Of a DNA stretch of 14,901 nt, positions 5,330-13,389 are shown in pieces; the first letter of the stretch is position 1, and every line of letters starts with the position of its first letter. Below the pieces are notes generated by a model. It worked only from the letters and a program-made list of their open reading frames with translations, was not told the origin of the DNA and did no database searches. Position numbers and translations under genes: made by a program. Source of the stretch: Pseudomonadota bacterium (lineage in GTDB: Bacteria; Pseudomonadota; Alphaproteobacteria; Caulobacterales; Caulobacteraceae); assembly GCA_023412655.1 (NCBI GenBank), contig JAEYNH010000112.1, positions 1 through 14,901 of the forward strand, read 5' to 3'.

Positions 5330-6157
5330 TCAGCGCCGCGTCAGCCAAGTATCGGCGAGGGCCAGGAATCCTTCCACCGGGATCACCTCGGCCCGGGCGG
5401 CGGGATCGAGGCCGGCCGCGTTCACCAGGGCTTCGCCGCCGAGGGCCTTGAGGCTGGAGCGCAGCATCTTGCGGCGCTGGCCGAAGGCGGCGGCGGTGAT
5501 CGCCTGCAGGGCCTCCAGGCGCTCGGGCGCGGGCCGGTCGGCGCGGGGCTCCAGGCGCACCACGGCGGATTCCACCTTGGGCGGCGGCGTGAAGGCGCGG
5601 GCCGGCACGTCGAGCACCGGCCGGGCGAGGGCGGTGGCCTGGGCGATCACCGCCAGCCGGCCGTAGGCGTCCTCGCCGGCCTGGGCGATGATCCGGTCGG
5701 CGACCTCTTTCTGGAACATCAGCGTCAGGGAGGCCGGCGTCCAGGGGCCGGTGAGCCACTTGATGAGCAGGGGCGTGCCCACGTTGTAGGGCAGGTTGGA
5801 GACCAGGTGCGCCGGGGCGACTTCAGAGATCGCCGCCTCGTCAGCGGTGAGGGCGTCGCCGAAGATCAGAGTCAGGCGCCCGTCGGAGGCGGTGGCCAGT
5901 TCGGTGAGCAGCGGCCGGAATCGCTCGTCCTTCTCGATGGCGGTGACCCGGGCGCCCGTTTCCACCAGGGCGCGGGTGAGGCCGCCTGGGCCGGGGCCGA
6001 CCTCGATGACGTGGTCGCCTTCACCCACCTGCGCCAGACGGGCGATCTTGCGGGTGATGTTGAGGTCGAGGAGGAAGTGCTGACCGAAGGCCTTCTTGGC
6101 CCACAGGCCATGCGCCTCCAGTGTCGCGCGCAGGCTCGGCAGGTCGTCGAGGGTCAT
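5330..6157 (-). CDS. rsmA: 16S rRNA (adenine1518-N6/adenine1519-N6)-dimethyltransferase
   Basis: RsmA (KsgA) uses S-adenosylmethionine to dimethylate two adjacent adenines in the 3' hairpin of 16S rRNA late in 30S assembly; its loss gives kasugamycin resistance. The 275-residue length is normal. Motifs in order: FGQHFL (24-29), the SAM-binding loop EVGPGPGGLT (52-61), the acidic residue E75 ending motif II, GDA (100-102), the catalytic NLPYN (121-125), FQKEVADRI (148-156), FTPPPKVESAVVRL (189-202) and FGQRRKMLRSSL (225-236). The ATG start overlaps the pdxA stop as ATGA, so translation is probably coupled. It is the last gene of the operon. The apaG and apaH genes that follow it in E. coli are absent; the convergent microprotein lies there instead. 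Confidence 0.97.
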   Translation of the reverse strand: MTLDDLPSLRATLEAHGLWAKKAFGQHFLLDLNITRKIARLAQVGEGDHVIEVGPGPGGLTRALVETGARVTAIEKDERFRPLLTELATASDGRLTLIFGDALTADEAAISEVAPAHLVSNLPYNVGTPLLIKWLTGPWTPASLTLMFQKEVADRIIAQAGEDAYGRLAVIAQATALARPVLDVPARAFTPPPKVESAVVRLEPRADRPAPERLEALQAITAAAFGQRRKMLRSSLKALGGEALVNAAGLDPAARAEVIPVEGFLALADTWLTRR

Positions 6158-7155
6158 CCGCGGCGGCCGGCGATCTCGGCGGCCAGGCGGATGGCGGCGA
6201 TGAGGCTGTCCGGGCGGGCGACGCCGCGGCCGGCGATGTCGAAGGCCGTGCCGTGGTCGGGGGAGGTGCGGACGATGGGCAGGCCGAGGGTGACGTTCAC
6301 CCCGCCCCAGAAGTCGAGCATCTTCACCGGGATCAGGGCCTGGTCGTGGAACATGCAGAGGGCGGCGTCATAGTTGGCGCGCATCTCGGCGGGAAACAGG
6401 CTGTCGGACGGATAGGGGCCGCGCACGTCGAGGCCGGTGGCCTGCAGCGCCTCCACGGCCGGGGCGATGATCTCGATCTCTTCGCGGCCGATCCCGCCCG
6501 CTTCGCCGGCGTGAGGATTGAGCCCGGCCACGGCGAGGCGGGGCCGGGCGATACCGAAATCGCGCTTTAGGGCCTGGGCGGTGACGAGGCCGGCGGCGAC
6601 GATCTTCTCGGCGCTGAGGCTCGAGGGCACCCGGGCGATGGGCTCGTGGACCGTCACCAGGGTGACCCGCAGGTCCGCCGCGGTCAGCATCATCAGCGGG
6701 CCCCGGGCGCCCTTGAAGGGAACGTTGGCGGTGAGCTCGCCCAGGAACTCGGTGTGGCCCGGGAACTTGAAGCCGGCCTCGTAGAGCGGCGCCTTGGCGA
6801 TGGGCGCGGTGACCACGCCGGAGACGGTGCGGGACAGGGCCAAGCCCACGGCGGTCTCGATCCAGCGGATCACGGAAGGGGCGGCGGCGGGCGATGGCTG
6901 GCCGGCGACCACCGGCGCCTTCAGCGGCAGGTCCAGCACGGGCAGGGCCTCGGGAAAGGCGCTCAGCGCCTCGCCCGGGCTGTGGATCGAACGGACCGGA
7001 GTGGCCGCGCCCGGCGCCGAGGCGACGGCCTGCGCGTCGCCCACCACGAAGAAGGCGGGGCCCTCGCCGCGGAGGGCGTGCCAGGCCTTGGCGACGATCT
7101 CGGGGCCGACGCCGGCCGGATCCCCGAGCGTGAGGGCCAGAGGGCCGGGCTTCAC
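6154..7155 (-). CDS. pdxA: 4-hydroxythreonine-4-phosphate dehydrogenase
   Basis: PdxA catalyses the NAD-dependent oxidation of 4-phosphohydroxy-L-threonine, giving after decarboxylation the aminoacetone phosphate used by PdxJ to make pyridoxine 5'-phosphate (vitamin B6). The 333 residues match the family length. Visible motifs: GDPAGVGPE (11-19), FPGHTEFLGELT (131-142), NPHAGEAGGIGREE (213-226), PYPSDSLFP (247-255), CMFHDQALIPVK (267-278) and TSPDHGTAFDIAG (297-309). The three metal-binding histidines are H170, H215 and H270, with the same spacing as H166, H211 and H266 of the E. coli enzyme. The GTG start overlaps the surA stop (GTGA), and the gene end overlaps rsmA (ATGA), so three genes are translationally linked. 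Cytoplasmic enzyme. Confidence 0.97.
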   Translation of the reverse strand: MKPGPLALTLGDPAGVGPEIVAKAWHALRGEGPAFFVVGDAQAVASAPGAATPVRSIHSPGEALSAFPEALPVLDLPLKAPVVAGQPSPAAAPSVIRWIETAVGLALSRTVSGVVTAPIAKAPLYEAGFKFPGHTEFLGELTANVPFKGARGPLMMLTAADLRVTLVTVHEPIARVPSSLSAEKIVAAGLVTAQALKRDFGIARPRLAVAGLNPHAGEAGGIGREEIEIIAPAVEALQATGLDVRGPYPSDSLFPAEMRANYDAALCMFHDQALIPVKMLDFWGGVNVTLGLPIVRTSPDHGTAFDIAGRGVARPDSLIAAIRLAAEIAGRRG

Positions 7156-8525
7156 CGCGTCTCGATGGTGGCGGAGTTGCGCAGGTCGCGCATGTACCGC
7201 CGGGCGATCATGGAGAGCTGCTGGCCATAGAGACGGTTCTCGATGGCGTCGCGCTCCATCGCCTGGCCGCCGGCCACCCGGCGACCGCAGACGGCCACCA
7301 GGTGCAGGCCCGCGCCGGTGCGGATGGGCTCGGACACCTGGCCGATCTCCAGGCTCTCGGCGGCGGCCTTGAACTGGGGCGCCAGGTCGTTGAGCTCGGC
7401 TTCGCCCAGGTCGCTGGCCACCACGCCTTCGGCCGAGCCGACGGCGGCCTCGAGGGTGTCGCAGCTGGTGATCTTCGGACGGAGCTGCTCGAGCCGGGCC
7501 CGGGCCGCGGCCTCGTCGGCGCCGGCCGGCAGGGCCACGGCGGCCTGCTTCAGGTGGACGAGGGTGGCCCCGCCGCCCGAGCGCTTGTCGCGCAGATAGA
7601 CGATGTAGACCCCGTCGCGCACGGGGATCGGCTGGGAGAGCTGGCCCGGGCGCATCTGCTCGATGACCTGCTGCACCTCGGGGGGCATTTCCCCCTGGCC
7701 GACCCAGCCGGCGTCCCCGCCGGCGGCGGCGGTGGGCAGGGCCGAGAACTGGCGGGCGACGGCCGGGAAGGGCGCGCCCTGCTGCATCTGGGCCACCAGC
7801 TGCTGGGCGCCGGTCATGGCTTGCTGCATGCCGCCCACGCGGTTGGCGTCGATCAGCACTTCCGAGATCTGGTACTGGGCCTTGGCGGCGTCGGCGGCCA
7901 TCCGGGCCTGGGTGGCGGCGATCTGGTCGTCACCGATACGCAGGCGCGAGCCGTAGCGGCCGCGGATCCAGCGGGCCCAGCTGACCTGGGCGCGGATCTG
8001 CTCGCGCAGGGTGTCGACGCCGATGTTCCGCGCCTGCAGGAAGCCGACAAACTGCTCGGGCGTCATGTTGTTGGATCGCGCCATGTCGGCGATTTCCTCG
8101 TCCACCTCTTCGTTGGTGGCGATGATGTCGATCTTCTGCTCGCGCTCGACCCGGCGGAGTTCCTGGAACTGCAGGCGCTCGTCGATCAGGCTGATCAGGG
8201 CCTCGCGCTGGAACTGCGGCAGGGTCTCCTGGGTGGGCTGGACCCCGGAGGTGGCGATCAGCAGGCGCATGCGCTGGCCGAGGTCGTAGGTGGAGATGAT
8301 CTGGTCGTTCACCACCGCGGCCACGGACTCGGAGATCCCCTGGGGCGCGGCCGGCGGGGCGCCCTCGGCCTGACCCTGAGTCTGACCCTGGGCCTGCCCC
8401 TGAGCCTGGGGCGGCGGAGGCGTGATGACGGGGACCTGGGCATAGGCGAGGGGCGAGCCCGCCGCGATGAGCGCGCAGGCCAAGGCCGCGCTTCGCGCCA
8501 TCGGGCCCGAGACGAAGGACTTCAT
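7152..8525 (-). CDS. surA: Periplasmic chaperone / peptidyl-prolyl isomerase SurA
   Basis: SurA escorts unfolded outer-membrane proteins through the periplasm to the BAM complex; LptD is a known client in E. coli. The 457-residue product has a signal peptide (1-29, cleavage near AYA-Q), a low-complexity Pro and Gln/Gly linker (about 36-62), the SurA N-terminal chaperone domain (about 64-200), a parvulin domain (about 218-313, with FSALPTAAAGGDAGWVG and VRDGVYIVYLRDKR) and a degenerate second parvulin domain (about 322-414). Two cysteines (C355, C413) lie in that second domain and could form a disulfide. I chose the ATG at 8525 because it gives a standard signal peptide; AAGGA lies about 13 nt upstream, rather far. 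An ATG at 8579 would add 18 polar residues and overlap lptD by 11 bp. The gene end overlaps pdxA. Confidence 0.93.
   Translation of the reverse strand: MKSFVSGPMARSAALACALIAAGSPLAYAQVPVITPPPPQAQGQAQGQTQGQAEGAPPAAPQGISESVAAVVNDQIISTYDLGQRMRLLIATSGVQPTQETLPQFQREALISLIDERLQFQELRRVEREQKIDIIATNEEVDEEIADMARSNNMTPEQFVGFLQARNIGVDTLREQIRAQVSWARWIRGRYGSRLRIGDDQIAATQARMAADAAKAQYQISEVLIDANRVGGMQQAMTGAQQLVAQMQQGAPFPAVARQFSALPTAAAGGDAGWVGQGEMPPEVQQVIEQMRPGQLSQPIPVRDGVYIVYLRDKRSGGGATLVHLKQAAVALPAGADEAAARARLEQLRPKITSCDTLEAAVGSAEGVVASDLGEAELNDLAPQFKAAAESLEIGQVSEPIRTGAGLHLVAVCGRRVAGGQAMERDAIENRLYGQQLSMIARRYMRDLRNSATIETR
8369..8410. repeat. 12-bp coding tandem repeat in the surA linker
   Basis: On the plus strand the units CCTGACCCTGAG, TCTGACCCTGGG, CCTGCCCCTGAG and a partial CCTGGG follow each other with period 12. 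On the coding strand they encode the Gln/Gly/Ala-rich stretch QAQGQAQGQTQGQAEG between the signal peptide and the first folded domain of SurA. Such arrays can expand or contract in frame. Confidence 0.6.
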
Positions 8526-8568
8526 GGACGAGATCGTTTCCTTACGGGGGCGGTTTACGCCCTGGATT

Positions 8569-10917
8569 CTAGCGGCCATCTGTTCCGCCCAATGTGGCGA
8601 GCGTTAGGCGCACCGAGACGGACTCACTGGGTAGCAGACGCCCGATGATGATGTCTTCCCGGCGATAGATCACATCGACCCGGATGCAGTCGTCCCGATA
8701 GAAGACTCCCACGTCGCGGATTACCCAGGCGTCCTGCTGCAGGTCGCGGCTGCCATAGAAGCTGACCCCGTAGTTGGTGGCGATATAAACCTCGCCCCCG
8801 AGGTCGAGATTCTCGCGCCGGTTGCCGTTGATGTCGAAATCGTCGGTCAAGTAGCGGACGAACCCGTTGCCGTACTTGTTGAAGACGTTGGCGCCCGCTT
8901 CGAGGCGGTGGATGCCGAGGTCGTCGGAATCGAGCCGCGCCCGGGCGAAGACCGACAGGCCCTGCAGCGGCTGGGCGTTGGCCGAGACGATCCAGTCCGA
9001 GGCCTTGCCGCGCAGGCCGGAGCGCTCGGGGAACACCGCGTTCTCCTCACTGCGGAACGAGCGGCCGATCAGCAGGTTGGCGCGGCGCCCGTCGTCCCAG
9101 AGCACCGAGGCCCGGCCGGCCACGTTCATCCGCAGGCCGTCCTCGTAGAGGTCGTAGCCGGGGAACTTGTTGGGCCGGAAAAGGGTGGTCTCGTCGTACT
9201 CGAAGGCGACGCTGTCCTCGTTGAGATAGATCGGCTTGCCCACCGCATCCCTGGCGATGACCACCTGCTTGGCGTTCGGCGAGGCCAGCAGCTGGACCAC
9301 GGGCTCGAGCACCACGGTCTTGTCGCTGAAGCGGCGGTAGACGGGATAGCTGATGTCGGCGCCGACCGTGGCCAGGCCCCGGACCATGTCGTCCTTGCGG
9401 GTCTGGGAGCCCTCGCCAGTGAGGATGTCCTCGATGCGGTAGGCGTCGGCGCGCAGGTTCACGAAGGGCGAGACCCGCAGGCCCCCGGCCGAGGTGAAAT
9501 CGCGCCGCCAGTCGACCTCGCCGGTGAGCCGGGCGCTATCGAGGCCCGGCAGGCGCACGGACAGGTCGGTGGGCGACTGCTCGCGGCTGAGCACCACGGC
9601 GCTGGTGTTGACCCGCAGCCGCCCGCCCACGAGGCGGCCGACGTCGTAGCGCCCCTCGACCAGTGGGCCGATGATCGGGAAGACGCGATCGTTCTCCCCC
9701 GAGGCGAAGCCGGTGCTGGGATCCACCGCGCCGGGCCGCAGGCCCTGGATGCTCATGGCGGCGGCCGAGAAGTAGGACCGCTGGTCCTGGCGGACGGCGT
9801 AGAGCTGGCTGATCAGGCGGCGGTCGTCGGCCACATAGAGGCCACGGCTCTCGTAGACGTCGTCGATCTCGTACTTGTCGAAGAGCAGGTCGTCGGAGGT
9901 GCGCTCGGCGGTGAAGCCCCACCGCCAGTCCTCGTTGATCTCGAACGAGCCGCTGCCGAGGATGTAGCTGCGGTTGGTTTTCTCGCCGAACTCGTTGCCC
10001 TTGCCGTCGAAGTCGTATTCGCGGGTGTAGCCGAGCCGGATGTCCACATCGCCGGAGTAGAAGCGCTTGCGGCCGCGCAGGTTCAGGAAGGGGTTCACCT
10101 TCGAGTTGAACTGCGGGCTGATGGTCAGGTCGGAATACGGCGAGATCACCCAGTAGTAGGGCTGCTCGTACGAGACGCCACGCCGGTCGGAGGCCGAGGC
10201 CTCGGGCGGCAGGAAGCCGGAGGAGCGGCTTTTGCGCGGGTCGGCGTGCCAGAAGACCGGCAGGTAGAGCAGAGGCACGCCCAGCACGCGGAAGCGGGCG
10301 TTGCGGTAGGTGATGGTGCCCCGCTTGCGGTCCTGGATCACCTTGTCGGCGGCGATGGACCAGGTGGGCGTCTTGTAGGAGCCGTCCGAGGCGCAGATGT
10401 CGCAGGGCGTATAGATCGCCCGGTTCAGCTCCTGGATGTTCTCGTTGCGCCGCACGGCGGTGGCGGCGGCCACCTTCACGTTCTCGGGCAGACGGGCGGA
10501 GAAGCCCTGGACCACCCCGGCCCGCATCTCGTCGTCGAGCAGCACCTCGTTGGCGTATTCGGCGCCGCCGTCGGACTCGATGATCACCACATTGCCGATG
10601 GCGCGGATCGAGCCCGTCTGCTGTTCGTAGACCATGCGGTCCGCACGCAGGGTGCGGCCGTTGTAGCGGACCTCGATGTTCCCCTCGGCCGTGGTGCGGC
10701 CGATCTTGTCCTCGCGGATGACCTCGTCGGCCTCCATGTACAGCTCGCCCGGTTGCAGGCCGTCGGCGCCCGGAGGCGTCACGGGCGGCGGGGGCGGGCC
10801 GGGGAGCAGGGCGGGCTGGGCCAGGGCCGCGGTCCCGGCCAGGACGCACAGGATCGCGCCCGCCGCTCCGGCCAGGAGGGCGCGCTTGCCAGCCAGTGGC
10901 GGGGTACGCCGACTCAT
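8569..10917 (-). CDS. lptD: LPS-assembly protein LptD (outer-membrane translocon)
   Basis: LptD is the beta-barrel that, plugged by the lipoprotein LptE, inserts lipopolysaccharide into the outer leaflet of the outer membrane. The 782-residue product matches the E. coli length. It has a signal peptide (1-33, cleavage near ALA-Q), a Pro-rich stretch, an OstA/LptA-like periplasmic beta-jellyroll (about 56-215, with MEADEV, AEGNIEVRYNGRTLRAD and GSIRAIGNV), then the barrel domain, opened by VPLLYLPVFWHADPRKSRSSGFLPP (split 214-238) and rich in alternating strands to the end. Cysteines are a CxxC (C172, C175) and a single C-terminal C744. I chose the ATG at 10917 (GGAA 5 nt upstream, normal signal peptide) over an ATG at 10995 that adds 26 atypical residues. 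It lies 82 bp after lptG. No LptE gene is in this window. Confidence 0.95.
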   Translation of the reverse strand: MSRRTPPLAGKRALLAGAAGAILCVLAGTAALAQPALLPGPPPPPVTPPGADGLQPGELYMEADEVIREDKIGRTTAEGNIEVRYNGRTLRADRMVYEQQTGSIRAIGNVVIIESDGGAEYANEVLLDDEMRAGVVQGFSARLPENVKVAAATAVRRNENIQELNRAIYTPCDICASDGSYKTPTWSIAADKVIQDRKRGTITYRNARFRVLGVPLLYLPVFWHADPRKSRSSGFLPPEASASDRRGVSYEQPYYWVISPYSDLTISPQFNSKVNPFLNLRGRKRFYSGDVDIRLGYTREYDFDGKGNEFGEKTNRSYILGSGSFEINEDWRWGFTAERTSDDLLFDKYEIDDVYESRGLYVADDRRLISQLYAVRQDQRSYFSAAAMSIQGLRPGAVDPSTGFASGENDRVFPIIGPLVEGRYDVGRLVGGRLRVNTSAVVLSREQSPTDLSVRLPGLDSARLTGEVDWRRDFTSAGGLRVSPFVNLRADAYRIEDILTGEGSQTRKDDMVRGLATVGADISYPVYRRFSDKTVVLEPVVQLLASPNAKQVVIARDAVGKPIYLNEDSVAFEYDETTLFRPNKFPGYDLYEDGLRMNVAGRASVLWDDGRRANLLIGRSFRSEENAVFPERSGLRGKASDWIVSANAQPLQGLSVFARARLDSDDLGIHRLEAGANVFNKYGNGFVRYLTDDFDINGNRRENLDLGGEVYIATNYGVSFYGSRDLQQDAWVIRDVGVFYRDDCIRVDVIYRREDIIIGRLLPSESVSVRLTLATLGGTDGR

Positions 10918-10999
10918 CAAGCTTCCGTTTCCCCCTCTCACGGCGATGCGCGCCACAGCATGGCTCAAGCGCGGATGCATAGCCGGGCCGGACAATGAT

Positions 11000-12103
11000 T
11001 CAACCGTCTTCGGTGTAGCAAAGCAGGGTGATCCCGGCGAGCAGCGCGACGAGCACAGGCGCCCAGGCCGCCGCAGCCAGCGGGATGATGTCGGCCCGCG
11101 CCAGGGCGCCGGCGAACTGGTTGAAGAAGAACATCACGAAGCCGATGGCCACGCCGGCCCCCGCCAGCCCCGCAAGACCGCCCAGCCTGGCGAGGCGCAG
11201 CGAGAAAGCGGCGGCGAGGATCGACATGGCGGCGAACAGCACCGGGGTGGCCAGCAGCTGCTGGAAGCGCAGCCGGTAGGCCGAGGCCGAGAAACCGGCC
11301 TGTTCTGTGAGGCGGATGGCGGCGGGCAGGCGCCAGAAAGCGATGGCGTCGGGGGAGGCGAAGCGCGCCATGGCCGCCTCCGCGTCGAGCGTGGAGCGGA
11401 TGGACAGGCTCTCGGAGCGGATGGAGTTCTCGCCGGCGCCGGCCTCGGCGACGTCCTTGAGCTGCCAGAAGCCCGGCATCAGGCGGGCCTCGGCGGCCTC
11501 CAGGCGGCGGCGGAATTCCGGCGCCCCGCGCTGGTTCTTCTCGTAGATGAACACCGAGACGCCGCGCAGGATGACCGAGCCCTGCTGATTGTCGCGGTCG
11601 CGGGCGTGGATGACGATCTGGGTGCGGTCGTCGCCCTGGCGGATCCAGACGTCCTGGGGACGGTCGCCCAGGTAGTTCTCCATCAGCCGGGCGCGCTCGA
11701 CCTCGAAGCGGCCGTTCAGCGAGGCCGCGATGGGGTTGAGGATGGCCACGGACAGGATCCCCAGCAGGGCGGCCAGGCCCGCGGACGGCAGGATGAAGCG
11801 CCAGGCCGACACCCCGGCGGCCCGCATGGCCACCAGTTCGCTCTTGCGGTTCATGCCCACGAAGGCGCCGATGCCGCCGAACAGGAAGCAGAACGGCAGC
11901 AGGATCTGGATCAGGCCGGGCGCGCGGAGCAGGGTCAGGCCCATGATCGCAGGGGCGCCCACATCGGTCCGGGTGCCCACCTGGCTGGACAGCTCGACGA
12001 ACTGGATCAGCAGGATCACGGCCGAGATCACCGCCAGGGCCGCGCCCACGCCGCCCATCATCCGGCCCATCACATAGCGTTCGATGCGACCGATCCCCGT
12101 CAT
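11000..12103 (-). CDS. lptG: LPS export permease LptG
   Basis: LptG pairs with LptF as the membrane part of the LptB2FGC ABC transporter that extracts lipopolysaccharide from the inner membrane and passes it to LptA. The 367-residue protein has three N-terminal membrane helices (about 17-37, 63-83, 104-124), a periplasmic beta-jellyroll (about 130-275) and three C-terminal helices (about 283-303, 308-330, 341-363), the family layout. The cytoplasmic loop RKSELVAMRAAGVS (86-99) is the conserved coupling helix that contacts LptB. Its ATG overlaps the lptF stop (ATGA), fitting 1:1 production. The 82-bp gap to lptD could hold an internal promoter, but I see no convincing one. Confidence 0.95.
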   Translation of the reverse strand: MTGIGRIERYVMGRMMGGVGAALAVISAVILLIQFVELSSQVGTRTDVGAPAIMGLTLLRAPGLIQILLPFCFLFGGIGAFVGMNRKSELVAMRAAGVSAWRFILPSAGLAALLGILSVAILNPIAASLNGRFEVERARLMENYLGDRPQDVWIRQGDDRTQIVIHARDRDNQQGSVILRGVSVFIYEKNQRGAPEFRRRLEAAEARLMPGFWQLKDVAEAGAGENSIRSESLSIRSTLDAEAAMARFASPDAIAFWRLPAAIRLTEQAGFSASAYRLRFQQLLATPVLFAAMSILAAAFSLRLARLGGLAGLAGAGVAIGFVMFFFNQFAGALARADIIPLAAAAWAPVLVALLAGITLLCYTEDG

Positions 12104-13248
12104 GCCGCCGCCCCGTCGCCGAGGCCGGCGATCCGCGCCGGACGGCGGCTGATGTCGATGTAGCGGCTGACCCGCTGCCGGAAGATGCTGGCGAAGGAGA
12201 AGGCGATGGCCAGCAGGGGCACGGCGTACTGCAGGACGTTCAGCCAGGCCGCATCCTCGGCCGCGGCCTGGACCTGGAAGCCGAGGATCCGGATGGCGGC
12301 CGCTGCCGCGCCGGTGATGGCGATCCGGCGGCCATAGCCCAGGCGCGAGAACCCGCCGCCGATGATGGCGGCCAGGGCCATGGCCATGAAGGCGATGTTG
12401 TAGAGCGGGGTGGCGAGCCGGGCGTTGCCCTCGGCCAGGAGGTCCAGCCGGTTCCGCTTCTCCCAGTCCTGCTGGAGGTCGGGGAAGAACAGCTCGTGCA
12501 GATAGCGGTCGGAGGGCTTGTAGTGGACCCGCTCATCGCCGCTGGCGAGGGCGGAAAGGTCGAAGATGTACTCGTCGAAGGTGAGGTAGTTCAGCACGCC
12601 GGTGCGCGAGAACTCCTGGTTCGAGCCGTTGCGCATCACCAGCACGGGGCGCCCCTGGCTGCGGGCCATGCGGCCTTCCTGGGCGGTGTAGGTAGTGGCC
12701 GAGCCGTCGGGCTTCATCTGGTGGATGAAGAGGTTCTCGAGGTTGCCCGCGCCGTCGACGTTCTGGGCATAGACCGTGAGGCCGGGCGCCGGCTCGGTGA
12801 ACTCGCCCTCTCGGACCAGGGTGGAGGCGAGGTCGGCGCGGATCTGGAACAGCTCGGAACGCATCTCGCGATAGGCGGCCGGCTGGACCCACAGGTTCAT
12901 GATCAGGGCGATGAAGGCGATCGTGCAGGACAGGCGGATGGCCGGCGAGATCACCCGCCAGCGGCTCATGCCGCCGGCGAAGCAGACGACGATCTCCTGC
13001 TCGGTATGCAGGCGGTTGAGCGCTACCAGGGCGGCCACGAACACGGCGATCGGCAGGACCATGTTGATGAGCTGAGGCATGGCCAGCAGCGTCACCTTCA
13101 GGAACACCAGCGCGCTCTGGCGCTGGTTCACGATCAGGTCCAGGCCCGAAAGCGTTTGGCTGAGCAGCGCCACCCCGGTCAGCGCCAAGGTCGCCAGGGC
13201 CACCGGGCCCAACAGCTGCCGAAGGAGATATCGGTCGATCAGGCGCAT
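12100..13248 (-). CDS. lptF: LPS export permease LptF
   Basis: LptF is the partner of LptG in the inner-membrane LPS exporter. The 382-residue protein has membrane helices at about 13-33, 50-77 and 100-121, a periplasmic beta-jellyroll at about 125-270, and helices at about 280-299, 308-328 and 337-356. The coupling-helix segment HTEQEIVVCFAGGMS (81-95) is the counterpart of the LptG motif. It starts MRLIDRYLLRQLLGP, typical of the family. I called it LptF rather than LptG because it comes first, as in most genomes, and because the downstream protein has the LptG-like start. No good Shine-Dalgarno precedes the ATG. It is probably the first gene of the six-gene envelope operon; pepA is divergent, 141 bp away. 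Confidence 0.95.
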   Translation of the reverse strand: MRLIDRYLLRQLLGPVALATLALTGVALLSQTLSGLDLIVNQRQSALVFLKVTLLAMPQLINMVLPIAVFVAALVALNRLHTEQEIVVCFAGGMSRWRVISPAIRLSCTIAFIALIMNLWVQPAAYREMRSELFQIRADLASTLVREGEFTEPAPGLTVYAQNVDGAGNLENLFIHQMKPDGSATTYTAQEGRMARSQGRPVLVMRNGSNQEFSRTGVLNYLTFDEYIFDLSALASGDERVHYKPSDRYLHELFFPDLQQDWEKRNRLDLLAEGNARLATPLYNIAFMAMALAAIIGGGFSRLGYGRRIAITGAAAAAIRILGFQVQAAAEDAAWLNVLQYAVPLLAIAFSFASIFRQRVSRYIDISRRPARIAGLGDGAAA

Positions 13249-13306
13249 GGGGTTTGCGAAAAGAGGCGTCGCCGCAGATTAGGGCCTGCCCCGGCCGCGG
13301 AGGTGT

Positions 13307-13314
13307 TCTAAATC
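13307..13314 (+). promoter_or_regulatory. Candidate -10 box for pepA
   Basis: TCTAAATC fits the Caulobacter -10 consensus GCTANAWC at all but the first position. It would place transcription start near 13321 and leave a pepA leader of about 70 nt. I see no TTGACG-like -35 box at the expected distance, so the assignment is weak. Confidence 0.3.
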
Positions 13315-13389
13315 ATGCGTCGGCGCGTCAGACAACCGCGGCAGCGTTGCTGCAGGGCGCCGGATACGTGAAGCCGAGAGAGAGTTTCC

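Noticed and set aside
7302..8648. Plus-strand open frame opposite surA
   Set aside because: Antisense shadow; the translation is low-complexity Gly/Leu/Asp/His and the opposite strand encodes all SurA domains.
8908..10998. Very long plus-strand open frame (about 700 codons) opposite lptD
   Set aside because: It is exactly antisense to a gene with clear LptD domains, and its translation is Gly/Ala/Val/Asp/His-rich without any domain pattern. Such frames are a side effect of high GC and codon bias.
13341..13353. GCAGC-GTT-GCTGC palindrome upstream of pepA
   Set aside because: A 5-bp dyad in GC-rich leader sequence with no link to a promoter element; likely chance.
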